From Annulohypoxylon bovei var. microspora (taxonomy: Eukaryota; Ascomycota; Sordariomycetes; Xylariales; Hypoxylaceae): DNA of 64,000 nt. Under the pieces are notes generated by a model. That model searched no databases, had not been told where the DNA came from, and was given only the letters and a program-made list of their open reading frames with translations. Positions 33,172 to 44,663 of this stretch are shown in pieces (position 1 is the first letter of the stretch; every line of letters begins with the position of its first letter). Position numbers and translations under genes: made by a program. Location: NCBI GenBank assembly GCA_022836615.1, contig MU405345.1:45034-109033 (forward strand), read 5' to 3'.

Positions 33172-35566
33172 ATGGTTTAGTCATGACGGGAAAGCAAATC
33201 TGGGTTGAGGGGACAGGCGTATAATGGGTTACCATAGCACTGCTACAGGACAGTCAATTCGGATATTGCATTTGCACCACATCACTGTTCTTTTCGATGA
33301 CGTTCATTCTAGGCTTCGTGAGGATGAGAATAGTGAATTTGACCTCGAAGTCTGGCTCTTAGGTCGGCCTGCCGTAGTTATTCCTAGACAATTCTAGATG
33401 GTTGCTTTCTAATAACTTGAAAAATTCCGGAGCGTAATATGCAAGCTAATAAGTATCGTGAAATGGCAGTAGGACTCTACTTAACTGAAGTCCTGTGACG
33501 ATGAAGTTGCTTGGTCACGTGTAGAAAATATGTACCAAGTGCTCGGCAGCACCACTTATGCAGATGATTCTTGGTCTGACAAAGGCATATATATCCATAT
33601 TACCACTAGCCAGTGATGAGTTAGCTCTCGAGGCCATGACGACACTAATGGGTCAGACAAGTAGCGGGCCTCCCTCCCTCCCTTCCGCCGAACGGACTGG
33701 TGATACAACTTCTCTTTTCGTACTAAGATATGATATATATAAGCGACGTATTCATTAGGATGCATACATATTTGAGATTCGAGTAAACAAATAGATAAAT
33801 GTATTATCTCGTGCCTCTTCTATTCCAAGTAGTTTTCTTAGAAATTAGCATATCATTGACGATTAGATACCTTTGTTCACGTTATGATCTTATGATCAAA
33901 CATCTAAGGATGACCTGCTGTCCGCTTGTTTGGCCTAGTATCAGTTGGTTGTCTATAGAACCTAGGACACGAGGTTGGAGTGACCGTCTTTCTCTTTTCC
34001 CGACTTTTCATGGCCCCCTACAGATGTACATATCCTCTATATTCCGAGAAACTAATGTACCTACTCAAGTTTATCAATATCAATTACATTCCCCTTGATA
34101 TTCCTGTAGGTAAATTCCATTTCTTATAATTATTAGCGAATGTCTTCTACACCTTGTTCCCATGGTCCTGGAAGTTGATTTACAGTTTATGGCTGCATGC
34201 GGGTGTTGAATAAGTCTGGTTGATAGACATGAGGCTGACTGGATGGCTGTATGTATGTATGTGGCCTCTACCGTTTGCCTGCTTGCTTCGTAACACACGA
34301 GTTGGTTGGGCGGCCGCATATTAATATCATACGTTGCGTAACATAGATGTCGTATTCACCAACAGAAGGAATGCATAGAGCAAGGCTAGATCGGCTGAAT
34401 GGGACGGTGTTCTATAGTAAGTACATAATAATATGAGAATAACTTCCAATGAGCAACTAAGACCCAACGTTAAACCCCACCACGATAACACAGTCCGAGA
34501 AGGCCCGTAGCTTATCGATATGTACCCTTAAAAAGCTAAAAGGAGGATTTAAGCAGTTGCACTAAGCAGGCTAAGCAGGCTAAGCTCAGCTAGCCTTAGA
34601 GCAACTGCCCGCGAGCAGCTACGATTCATCAAAGAACTACAATGAGGTAATTGAAGTACATGATAAGTTCGTACCGATTGTACTCGCTTGACTCGACCCT
34701 TCTATTATTTCCTTACCGACCGAGTGAATTTGGGGTATGCTCGCAGATCTATGTGATACCCAACTATGGCATCATGTTGGCCTAACTGACAGCTCGTTGG
34801 CTTCGAACTTCGAAAGGGATTGGACGGTGTAATTGGCGGTGCAGGTTGTCGGTGGCTGGCAATCGATTTGCACGGGGTACATGGGGTAAAGGTAAAGGTA
34901 CCTTAAGTGGGTTGAGTGAGGTAAAGTTGTGCTGCGATTGCACAACCACCAAACCAGCAAACGTCCCACGCGACTTAAGATCATCAACTGCAGGTGTGGT
35001 CCCCTTAGACGTTCTTACCGCCGCCAATCGGACAGGTCACACCTGCGTCGTCCAGGTCGTCTTGGTAGTCTCACCCTAGTTTTCCCATGATTTCTCATTG
35101 AATTTTTCATCGTTTCTCATGATCTTCTATCCCAAATTCCTATCTTGTCGAGACCGCCCACCTACCTGGAATAAGATTACAGGACCCTGCCTCACTCTAC
35201 GTGTAGCCTCTGTTCGTCAATGATTTTTGCCCCTCCGTTGTTCCTCATTCCTGAAACCAAACATACGTAGCCTACATATCACATATTCTCTATATCCGAA
35301 GACGCAGTCATCCGATACATCTATACATCGATACATTGCCTGATTACCTATATTTAACACACCCTTCATCCCGAGACAAGAGCGGGTGCCATCTTGTTTC
35401 TGCTTACGACATCGACTGAACGGTGTGCCTTGCAGATCAAGACTGGACATCATTGTACAACTTGATCGTGTGTTATTTAAGAACTCCCGCTGGGACTACC
35501 CCCCAGTAGGGCAGCTTTCGTCATACATCCCCATCAGCCACCCTCGATATCCTACCAAATCCTAAG
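33172..35566. other. intergenic, 2.4 kb
   Basis: Between the uL16 stop and the next plus-strand gene. No gene supported. There is a short repeat of CTAAGCAGG at about 34563-34582. The final several hundred bases should be promoter and leader of the downstream gene. Confidence 0.55.
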
Positions 35567-37297
35567 ATGGCTTTCCAACAGCCTGCGCGCCAGGCCACTC
35601 AACGAGTCTTCCGGCCTACACCAGAGGACGAAGAGTCGCCCCATATTCCCCAACCGACCCCTCTGGCTATCGAAGATTCCCAGACCTGGGTTCTTTTCTC
35701 ACCTGCAACCGATGCCGCTACCTCGACATCCTATTTAACCTCAACGCATAAGACCAACACTACCCCAGGTCGTTCGCGAGTGAGCGAGATTGGAAGTTTT
35801 GGCACAGTTGCGCCATCAGATGCTAGCGCCGACCGACAACAACCCGCAAGCCTTGTCGATGCGGTAGAGGGAGATGACGAGGACGATGCCGAGCTAGACA
35901 GCTTAGATAGCCATCTCCCCGAATTCCGCTCTACCCCTATCTTCTATGACCCGTCGCATGGTCTTCCCTACGCAACACCAGTTGTTCCTGCCCACGATGG
36001 CCTTGGCTCATTTCGGTTGGAACAGGAACGCATGGGTGCTGACATACAAGACCGGCTCTATGCATTCGAACAATACAACCCCCGCCGAATGAGGAGACGG
36101 GAAAGCCTAGATCTGGCTCAAGTCGAACTTGAGGATGAGAGGGCCCAGGAATTAGACAAACGACAAAGAATAGAAAATTGGCGACTGGAGCAAAGCCGCT
36201 GTCTCTTGGAAGAAATTCAAAAAGAAACCCGCAGAAGACGGCGATCCCTCGCCAGCACAGTGCCTAATCCGGTTGAAGAGAAGGCCGAAGATATAGCCTC
36301 GATGAGCGAAATAGGTGATATGTCAAAAGGCGGAGCAGACTCACAAACTTGGCATGATCACGATGAAAACGAGGAAGAGAGTATTTGGGGACGTATCACC
36401 CGAAAGGTCATTCGTGACCTTATGGGAATTGATGACAAGTTACTCTCCGTACTGTTCGGCGAGGAACTGCCGGATGAAGAGGACCTATCATCAACGCCGA
36501 AGGTATCGCCAACGCCTACGCCGCAGCACGCGGATGCTGTTATGGAGGACGCAACAGATTCTGGATGGCAACTGAAGATGCTGGAACGAGTAGCTAAGGA
36601 GCTCGGTTCACTTATACACCGGCTTTCGGAGCATCCTGGAGCCTTCTCGACTTTCAGTCGAGTGCAACAGATGCCTATTCCGTATGCCGGCCTGCCGTCT
36701 ATACCGGAGGGTGTAAACGACACTACGGTGGGCGCAAAGCCGAATGAGTCGCATTTTACCATACCCGAATTCCAACCGACAATACGCACACGACCCCAAC
36801 CTCAAGCACTTGATATCCCTAAAGCTACCCATCCAGTCAAATCCGGCCAAGCGAATTCGCAGGCCCAGCTGGAAAATTCCGGCAGTGATTTTACGCAGGA
36901 TGAATGGGAACAAGAACTTGATATTAGACTTGTGTTCCGATATCTTCGGTCGCGCTTCATGTCACGACCGAGTAGTAGTGGTGGGGTCACTGGAAATGCT
37001 AGTCTCGCCTCGTCAAGCATGCAAGATGCAGCTGCTAAGGCAGCACGGGTGCGGCAACACCATCCGCTAATGTCAAGGCCGCGCACTGTAGAGAGGCGTA
37101 GATCTAAGGCGACTGTACCTTCGAGTCCCGTGTTATTTAAGCACGCCTCTAGTTGCGCTAGCCAGAGCACGCGGAGGTCAGTAAGGAAGAGTAGTTGCTC
37201 GTCTTCGCGGCATTATTGGGATATCGGTGGTTCTGTCGGTACTGGATCGATTATTGCCGCGACGACTGGTCCTATGGGAAGTTGGGGCGAGGTTTAA
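35567..37297 (+). CDS. hypothetical protein, 576 residues
   Basis: A single-exon gene starting at ATG 35567 (AAGATGG context). The protein is hydrophilic. A Pro/Thr N-terminus is followed by an acidic run DAVEGDDEDDAELDSLDSHL, then a charged helical segment at about residues 170-230 (RRMRRRESLDLAQVELEDER through EEIQKETRRRRRS). The most conserved-looking part is an amphipathic stretch around residue 272 (SIWGRITRKVIRDLMGIDDK, then LLSVLFGEELPDEED). A second is ELDIRLVFRYLRSRF near 455. The C-terminus is basic and Ser-rich. No enzyme or binding motif was recognised. The consistent codon use and long uninterrupted frame support a real gene. Confidence 0.75.
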   Translation: MAFQQPARQATQRVFRPTPEDEESPHIPQPTPLAIEDSQTWVLFSPATDAATSTSYLTSTHKTNTTPGRSRVSEIGSFGTVAPSDASADRQQPASLVDAVEGDDEDDAELDSLDSHLPEFRSTPIFYDPSHGLPYATPVVPAHDGLGSFRLEQERMGADIQDRLYAFEQYNPRRMRRRESLDLAQVELEDERAQELDKRQRIENWRLEQSRCLLEEIQKETRRRRRSLASTVPNPVEEKAEDIASMSEIGDMSKGGADSQTWHDHDENEEESIWGRITRKVIRDLMGIDDKLLSVLFGEELPDEEDLSSTPKVSPTPTPQHADAVMEDATDSGWQLKMLERVAKELGSLIHRLSEHPGAFSTFSRVQQMPIPYAGLPSIPEGVNDTTVGAKPNESHFTIPEFQPTIRTRPQPQALDIPKATHPVKSGQANSQAQLENSGSDFTQDEWEQELDIRLVFRYLRSRFMSRPSSSGGVTGNASLASSSMQDAAAKAARVRQHHPLMSRPRTVERRRSKATVPSSPVLFKHASSCASQSTRRSVRKSSCSSSRHYWDIGGSVGTGSIIAATTGPMGSWGEV

Positions 37298-38884
37298 TGT
37301 GACGAGATATCAAGGCGGTCTAGTCCAAACGAGCAACGACGTGATGGGGGTGTACATTATTAGGCGTACGGGGTCTGGCATGTTCCGCGACATTTAACAA
37401 GGCGATTTGAATCGGACCAACTCATCTGCATACCATACATTTCATATCTCACACTCACATATACCAATTTCCTTAGAAATAAAAAAAAGACCGATTCTTT
37501 ATAGCTTGCTCCAAGTTCCGTGCTTCCATTGGCCAATCAAATATTGAAATTGAGTCACCCGTAGTTGTTTAAAGTCTAGACAATATTGGATAGGCTGAAT
37601 AAGAAGAGTGACTCCGAGATACATTCTCGTGTCCGGTTTTCACATTGTCTGCCTTCAGGGATGGACACGCTCTCTGGTTCGCGGGGTGGGCGTATGCGTA
37701 AAAGTTGCCTAGTGTACATACCATGTACTAGGGCTTGCATTCGTTTCTACGCAATTCGACCGACCTGTCGACCCTGCTCTTTCGCAGTTTGGATGGCTTT
37801 CCGGTGAGGCGGTCGGGTTTCGAAAGAACAACCGCAGAGTTACTGACTGAGATGGAACTCGATTTTTTACATATTATTTTGGTGGTGGATTCGGAGCAGG
37901 AACTCATGTCGATACTCCCCGCATCCCTTGTAAATGCATTCCTCTTAACAAGGATCTCAGAAGGTTCCCATCCAATAAGCGATCTTCCGCTTCACCTGAC
38001 GCGCGACGCTCGCGCCTTCGTCGGTGGCTCTCATTCGTTCTTTGCCTTTTTTGGGTCGACGGGTTAAGTGGGAAAGAGGTACAGCATGACATTACTTGAT
38101 CCAAGGAAGTACCAGATACGTATCTGCGGTACCCACTCTTAACAGAACCTCCAACGACCCAAAGGGCTGCCTGAGTGTTGTCCAACTTCATCCCACTACT
38201 TTCTTCCTTCTCTATTGCTACGAACGACGCACCACGCAACGGGTTCTCTTCAACCAACCCATGCATAGTCGAGTCATAATCCGTGCTTGTCTCACTGCAT
38301 CTTACTTACATACATAGTACAAGACCATACCTTGCTTGATTTTATAAAACGATCTCCACAACCGTCACGACACCCGCATTGGTGTATCCTCTCCATTTAC
38401 TGTCGCCCTCCCTTCGCCCACCCCACCACCCATTAGCTTTGATCCAATCCTTGATCCAATCCTATCTGGACGCCTCACTTTGACTCCCATAATCTTCTAT
38501 CCTCAAAGTTCGAACTTCGCATTGTTCTGAAGTTGTACGCGTGCCTTCAGCTGTTGCCTCCTGTATATAAATTACAGTCCATCCCCATCGCATCCCGCGG
38601 TTTTCCTTCCTAGGATTCCTATACGGTCCGTATACCCCTAGAGGTTTTTGGATTCGGCGAAGCTACGATAGCTTCCGCAAAGCTTAGACTAATTTCAGGA
38701 AGCAGTGCCATGTACTAGATATTTCGGATCGCGACCCAGCTGCGTCTGGCAGGGTCGCCTAGGATCCCAACGTCAACATCTCCATCGCCGTCGAAAATAA
38801 ATAGGGAGCTCTCCCCCATCAACCCACCCGCCGCTTCATCTTCTTCATCCCTCCGATGCCCTGGACCGAGGAACGCTCAATCCA
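37298..38884. other. intergenic, promoter and leader of the 1004-residue gene
   Basis: No gene seen. The region just upstream of 38885 is CT-rich and looks like a transcribed leader. It contains a two-codon ATG-TAC-TAG at about 38710 and an overlapping upstream ORF starting at 38856. Confidence 0.55.
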
Positions 38885-38957
38885 ATGGCAGGACCCATCC
38901 CCGACTTTTCATTACCAAACAGTTCTTTCTTTAACATTTATAATGACGCGACAGTAA
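38856..38957 (+). other. overlapping upstream ORF
   Basis: ATG at 38856 opens a 33-codon frame that ends at TAA 38955-38957, beyond the main ATG at 38885 and in a different frame. If the leader is transcribed from upstream of 38856, ribosomes using this ATG would miss the main start. Confidence 0.5.
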
Positions 38958-41899
38958 TTCCCAGTTCGAATTCGCCGATTCTCCCTAACGGACAATGCAA
39001 TTTCGTGGACCTATCTCATGGCGCCCAAGGACCCAAGTGCGGATGTCGTCGTTTCTGGAGTCGCAGCACTTTATCAGCCAGGACAGCCAGGGGGAGTTTG
39101 CCAGGAATCTCTCCAGGATATGCCAATGGATTCTCCGATGGAAATGCCGGCGGCCTAGCTGATGATACGGCCTGGTGTATGTGTTCTCATCATGCTTGTT
39201 TCCATGATGATGTCCGCGACAGCCAGCCTCCTCTCGCTATCGCCGCCAATATTGAAACCGTAAATAATGGCCAGGAAAATGAACGTCCTAGGGTTAGTAG
39301 GGAACCTCTCACACCAGTAGTCACGGACCTACCCTTCAAAATGCCCGCGCCAACGGAACCCAACATGGACTTTTATACGTTTAACGAGGCCGCTTCTTTT
39401 ACAAACCAGCTGGTGGTGCAGGAAAATGCGCCGCAGAATGAAGTCGCAGCGCCTGTACCAGAGCCCTCTATTCCCGATACGTTGAATTGGACCAATCTTC
39501 TCCAGTCTAACCCAGATGAAGCAGGCTTGCTTCCTCCAATCCCAAGCCAGTGTCTGATGTCTTCTCAACCGAGCTCTACAACCTCATCTGCTAGATTGGG
39601 ATACCTTCGGCCATTTGCCGGGAAAGGGCTTGGGACACTTAGTGGTGTCAGGTCCAAGTTGCGCGAGCCCCTGGAACAGGATGATGAAATACCACAAGAG
39701 GAAGATACCGTTGCCCCAAGTATGGACCACTCCATGGATGATGGGCAGACAGTCGCAAATACGCCGAGGTCTTCCGGACATGGAGATGTGGTTGGGGGGC
39801 ATAGTCTGTCTCCTACAAGACTTCATCGAGAGGGGTTTAGGCAGCTGTCTGATACTGTTCAAGGCCATGAACAGCGCTTGGATCGGCTTGAAAACCCCTC
39901 CATCTCAGTCGCTGGCCATGATGCATGTGACGAGAGGCATGACCACAGCGACCTGAGAATCACCGATCTTGAGTCGCGCGTTGAGGAGGTCGAGAAGATG
40001 ATTAACGATAGCAGCAGCCAAGTTTCAAGTCATCATATTCGACGCCCAGGCATAAACGAATCTATGAGCAGTGCGATATCCGTTTCCACCGTAGGAAGCG
40101 AATGCATCGCGAGCCGCGCAGAGCTCTATAGCCAGTTGCAAGCTTTGAAGTCCCAACTGAGTCAATTACAAGGCCTCTCGTCTTTCCCTTCCTATACCCG
40201 CCCGTGGGATGTTGAAGTTGTCTTTTTACCCTTCCCTCTTAAGAATATATGGGCAGAGTCCCACGACTTCGCAAGCCAACCTCTTTCAAGCGGCATCAAC
40301 GGTGAAGCTGATCCATGGACACAGCTGCCTAGCAGCTCTTCCACCTCAGATCCTCACTCGCCCGATTTAAGCGATTGGGCCGGACCCGAGTCCGAGTCTG
40401 AATGGCTCCTCGCTCGGGCCTGCGCGCCCAACCGTACCATCGAACAGCGGCTTAGGAGTCGGGGTCTTGTTAAGAACGTGGCCATCCGCAGTCCAGATGC
40501 TCGAAGCGTCCAGCAAGCGATATCCGATGCGTTTGGGACTATATTTAGGACCTTCTCTCGCATGCAAGCCAATGTCCATCACGGCTCGACCCAACATCAT
40601 CGCGTGGCCAAGTTCCTCGGTCTCCAGTCACCATGGGTGCCCCTACGCAAGATTCATAGAGATGCGAGGCTTCGCTTCCTGTCACCACCCGAGATGGTGA
40701 CTCCAGTAACATGGGATGTCCCGTTCCTACGTTCAAGCGTAGTTATGAAGGCAACCGGTGTTCAGCGTCTCTTTATCACCCATCCCGAGGCGTACTTGCA
40801 AGACCAAGATGCGTACGATAATGGGTGGAACTGGCAACGCCTCCGCGAACTCAGCCGAGTCTACGTAGACTCCCAGAGCCAGAATAGCCAAATCGTCCCT
40901 GAAGCAGATGCCATGGAAGACTGCTGGGCATGGAACGACACTCTTGACGAGCACCCCGCGAGCGCTGCTAGCTCCCAGTCTCTCAGCCTTCGACAAGCAG
41001 CACAGCGCAATTGGCGGGCGGCATCAATGTCTCCAGCCCAAAGGCTTCTTACTAGCATGACGGGCGCGTCGCCTTCTCTCGGAACGACTCGTTCCGTTTC
41101 TCGCGCCAAATCCCCCGCGGTGCTTAAAGAGCGCAAAGCCTCTAGGCCACCTCATATTCGCACCACTTCTTTACCTCCAATTGCGCAGTCTTTCGTGTCG
41201 CCAGCACTGATACCAGCAAAACGTCGAGTCACATCATACGTTCATCAATTTGAACGTCGCCCATCGCCACAGGTTGCCCGAATTGCCCCTTCGATGGCAC
41301 ATGTCGCTACCCTTGCGAAACGTCGCAGCACGCGTTCCCCTTCTGTCCGACCCCGAAACACACCGCGGTGGAGCACGGCGTCGCCCAGTCCAATGCCCGA
41401 AGGTCACCTCGCTCGTGGTACGACACCATACTATGCTACGCCATATAGCAACGCTCCATTTTTCGAAGCGCGACCCGGTCGTGGTGTAGTTATCATCGAC
41501 GAGGGCGAGAGTGGTAGTGGCACTGACCAAGATGGTCAAGGGGATGAATACATGGGCGAAGATGAGGATGATTCGGAGAACAATGATAGCCCTATGCTCG
41601 ACTTCACTCACCCGGAGGACTCACAGGAGTCCTGGCAAGACGGGCAATCACCCGGCCCAGAAGACAAACCGTGGCCAGGCATTGAAGATGCGGAAAACCA
41701 CGATCCAGAGGGTAGGATCGATATCCACGTAGATGACGATGCCATGAGCGACGCGGAAGATCTCGAAAACAGAAGTCAGAGGTCAAGCGTGCCGAGCGAG
41801 TATCCGAGCACCCACCGCGCGTGGACGGGTGCCGAGGAGGCCTTCCGGGTTTATGAGGATGGCGATCTCGCGAGTAACAGTTTGGGCGTTGGGAAATGA
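38885..41899 (+). CDS. hypothetical protein with Cys-cluster and coiled coil, 1004 residues
   Basis: A single-exon gene starting at ATG 38885. Residues ~50-110 hold a cysteine/histidine cluster, KCGCRRFW then WCMCSHHACFHDD, with spacing suggestive of metal binding; I know no named family with it. Residues ~310-425 contain coiled-coil stretches (LSDTVQGHEQRLDRLEN, DLESRVEEVEKMI, ELYSQLQALKSQLSQLQG). A globular middle at about 430-680 has several Trp-rich conserved-looking motifs (TRPWDVEVVFLPFPLKNIWAE, FLGLQSPWVPLRKIHRDARL, TWDVPFLRSS, YDNGWNWQRLRELSRVYV). The C-terminal ~300 residues are disordered: basic with SP/RS motifs, then a long acidic Asp/Glu run. The combination suggests a nuclear scaffold or DNA/chromatin-associated protein, but that is inference. 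Confidence 0.75.
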   Translation: MAGPIPDFSLPNSSFFNIYNDATVIPSSNSPILPNGQCNFVDLSHGAQGPKCGCRRFWSRSTLSARTARGSLPGISPGYANGFSDGNAGGLADDTAWCMCSHHACFHDDVRDSQPPLAIAANIETVNNGQENERPRVSREPLTPVVTDLPFKMPAPTEPNMDFYTFNEAASFTNQLVVQENAPQNEVAAPVPEPSIPDTLNWTNLLQSNPDEAGLLPPIPSQCLMSSQPSSTTSSARLGYLRPFAGKGLGTLSGVRSKLREPLEQDDEIPQEEDTVAPSMDHSMDDGQTVANTPRSSGHGDVVGGHSLSPTRLHREGFRQLSDTVQGHEQRLDRLENPSISVAGHDACDERHDHSDLRITDLESRVEEVEKMINDSSSQVSSHHIRRPGINESMSSAISVSTVGSECIASRAELYSQLQALKSQLSQLQGLSSFPSYTRPWDVEVVFLPFPLKNIWAESHDFASQPLSSGINGEADPWTQLPSSSSTSDPHSPDLSDWAGPESESEWLLARACAPNRTIEQRLRSRGLVKNVAIRSPDARSVQQAISDAFGTIFRTFSRMQANVHHGSTQHHRVAKFLGLQSPWVPLRKIHRDARLRFLSPPEMVTPVTWDVPFLRSSVVMKATGVQRLFITHPEAYLQDQDAYDNGWNWQRLRELSRVYVDSQSQNSQIVPEADAMEDCWAWNDTLDEHPASAASSQSLSLRQAAQRNWRAASMSPAQRLLTSMTGASPSLGTTRSVSRAKSPAVLKERKASRPPHIRTTSLPPIAQSFVSPALIPAKRRVTSYVHQFERRPSPQVARIAPSMAHVATLAKRRSTRSPSVRPRNTPRWSTASPSPMPEGHLARGTTPYYATPYSNAPFFEARPGRGVVIIDEGESGSGTDQDGQGDEYMGEDEDDSENNDSPMLDFTHPEDSQESWQDGQSPGPEDKPWPGIEDAENHDPEGRIDIHVDDDAMSDAEDLENRSQRSSVPSEYPSTHRAWTGAEEAFRVYEDGDLASNSLGVGK

Positions 41900-43631
41900 T
41901 GGCTTAGATTGCTGCATTTTAGAATTTCACGGCTTGGTCCTGGCGTATAACGATGTACGAGTCGAAATCCCGGGGAGTTTTCTGACGACGACGAGACGGG
42001 GTACTGGCGTTTGGGGTTCACATGTTGTTACCATATACCGTTGCTATTTAACTGCTTCTGATATTATTGTTTATACTGGTCGGAGATATCTTGTTGTCAT
42101 GTGGTCCTCGAGCCTCCTTTTTTTCCTACCCCAAAGTGTGTTTTCATTTTCTGCTCACGTCGTCAACTTGCTCAAGGGTGCCGCTGCTTATGCGATGGAA
42201 TACAGGAGGACAAAGTCGAGACCAGGTTTTCGGTTTCAAGCTTTCCTGGAGCGTTTCTTTGTTCATTTCAGCTGGGATACGTCCCGAGAGTCCCCCCTCA
42301 CGCAAAAAAAAAGAAAAAGCAAAAGCAAAAGAAAGGGGTCTTACCTAAGCAGCGAAGGCAGCAACCGTGGGGGGAATCCATGGTGAGCTAAAAAAGGTGT
42401 GGTGTTCCCCCCACTGCTATTGCACAGGGTTGGGTCAAAGAACATATGAGGTCGTCAGGTAGTTATTTCGGGCTAGATAGATATCCGGGAGGACAGCGAA
42501 CAAGGGATTCTGTTAGTTAGGATGAGTTCTCAACTCGCTGTATAGGTACCTAGCCTCCGTACTTACCCTATCTACTTGTATGCCTACCTACGTAGGCGGA
42601 TGGGTAGGTAAGGTAAGGTAGAAGAGCAAATATATGTCGTCTGTGAATGAAGTCGCTCGCGCGTTTGTTTTTGCTGCGCTGTGCTTTGCTGTGCGGTGTT
42701 CTGCTGGGTGCTGTGCTGAGCTAGGGTACTGCTGGGTCATGTGATGGGGTGTGTGCGTCGCCTAACTAGGCTGCTGGATTGTCGGGGTGTGCGTGCTGTC
42801 ATATATCATTTGAGCACGGTTTTTGACCTGGGTATGTGCTTTGCTTGGTTAGGCAGACTGTTAGCTCGGTGTGGTATGTGCAGGTTTCTGCGGTTGTGGC
42901 GTGTGTTCTATTCTGTTTTAATCTGAGTGGGTTTGGATGACTTTGGGATTGAGCGATTTTGAGTAAAAGGAGGATGTTGGTGTTTTGGGGCTTTTTGCTT
43001 GGGAAATTTTTATGTTGGTGAGTAGAATGTATGGATAGATAGATAGACGGAAGGATGGTTGGGTTGGTGCCAGTCGCCTGGCTGTTGGTGGGTTGTCTAG
43101 GTATTGGGGACGAGGTATCGATGTAAATAGGAGTGTTCCTAGATGAGCATCTGTTAAGGGGTCTAATATGAAGTTCATTTATTGGAGGTTGCGTCACTTA
43201 TAATCAGGGAGAGGTTTGTCGGCTTTAACGCATCTATTACATAGCTTAGTCCAGTCGAGTTGTCTGTAGTTAGTTTAGTATTTCTATGGCCTTTCACCAC
43301 GAGACAGAGTCATGGGTGAGATAATGATTGCCAGTAGTCTATATTAGTATAAAAAAATTCAAGTAGTTGGCGCCAGCAACTCCAAAAAGACCCTTTTCCC
43401 TTTCCTTCTTCCTTCCCCCTTATCGCCCACCCCCTCTCTGCTGTTTTACCTCGAACGTTACAGTTTGATCTAACCCGTTCTATGATTGCATACCGAGCTC
43501 ACGTCTTTCGAGTCTTGCGTCTGGGTCTCATCCAATGGTTTGATATGTGGTGAGGGTAGTTTTTCCCCCATGATTCGTGAGAGCTCATCATACTCAACTC
43601 CACCGTAGGTCCTGAAAGATGGTGTTCCCTT
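41900..43631. other. intergenic between convergent genes, 1.7 kb
   Basis: No gene supported. Contains A/G-rich simple sequence at 42303-42340, a cluster of AGGTAGG/GTAGGTAAGGTAAGG motifs at 42540-42620, and T/G-rich low-complexity DNA at 42660-42760. Frames here are products of low complexity. Confidence 0.55.
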
Positions 43632-44636
43632 TTACGAATCATTCGGATTCGACATGACACCCCCTGCTAGTATGGCAAGAGACAAAACCAGCACCAAGAG
43701 TGCCAATATGGTAATCCCCATGTTCTTTGATCCCATGACGTTCTCATATATCAGCAGAGTGGAAAGTTTCCTGCTCATGACCTTGTGCTCGACCTGAGAG
43801 AACATGTGGCGTAGTTCTAGGAGATAGTTCCTCCAGATAGCTCCCGCCCTCTTAGGCGGAGGCACGTATTCCGGCACATCAAGTACATCTGACGACGGAA
43901 GTTCCTTGAATAGATCCAGGATAACTGCGGCCTCGTCAGCTTCAGCCCAGGAAATATTCCGGTCTATGAGTTCCAGCAGTCGTTCTTTATTATGGGCATC
44001 GGATTGTTCGATGAAGCCCCTGAGCGTTCGTGTGTGTGATTCTGATTGCCGATCCCTTATCCTATAGTAAACTATATCACCACCGCAGCATACTATTTCA
44101 ACCCATCCACTACCGGCTTCTATTAATACGGCCGAATCTTTACTGTAAATCGATACATCAACCTGGAAACCAGCCCTTGGTTCCCACGAAAAAACACGTT
44201 GTTCCAACAAAAGACTAAACCGGGGATCAGCCCCTTGTTCCAACCAAAGCTCGCAAATATTCCAAATCTCGCTGTGTAGTTGATGTCTTTCTGTCGTGAG
44301 TGTTTCTATACAGTAGATCCATGGACCAGTGGTATGACACCTAGAGTTGGATATATGTGGCTCAAATTCTCTCTCAAGTATATCTAAGCCGATGAATCCG
44401 TGCTCGAGAAGTTTCGCTAGGAGAGTTCGATTACCAGATGCGGGTTTCGATTCGTAAAAGCCAAAAGAGCATCTCGAAATTATGGCCGATACTAGACATC
44501 CTCGTTTAGGCATGCCGCTTAGCCTTCTCAAGATCCAAGGCAACAGCGTTTCCATACTGAGATAAGCAGCCTCTATCAGCAAAGATAGGCCATAATGATC
44601 GCGCCAATATTCGTCTGAAGGATGTGGTGTCCCAAA
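43632..44636 (-). pseudogene. C-terminal continuation of the NACHT gene, behind two in-frame stops
   Basis: This frame is in the same reading frame as the NACHT protein just upstream and is separated from it by TAA at 44666-44664 and TAA at 44639-44637, nine codons apart. It opens right after the second stop and runs about 334 codons. It looks like the natural C-terminal part of a fungal STAND protein: helical, LLIEAAYLSMETLLPWILRR, ICELWLEQGADPRF. It ends with a clear transmembrane helix (ITILALLVLVLSLAILAGGV) near the C-terminus. The first internal ATG is at 44555. Three readings are possible: nonsense mutations, each a CAA-to-TAA change in the CpA context favoured by RIP; a 75-nt in-frame intron at 44689-44615 (poor GTTGCA donor, CCTTCAG acceptor) that removes both stops; or a separate gene. 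Confidence 0.5.
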
Positions 44637-44663
44637 TTAAATTTCAAAATTCATCTCTTCGAT

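Noticed and set aside
41829..42386. 185-residue plus-strand frame overlapping the 3' end of the 1004-residue gene
   Set aside because: Starts inside the real gene in another frame and runs through A/G-rich simple sequence.
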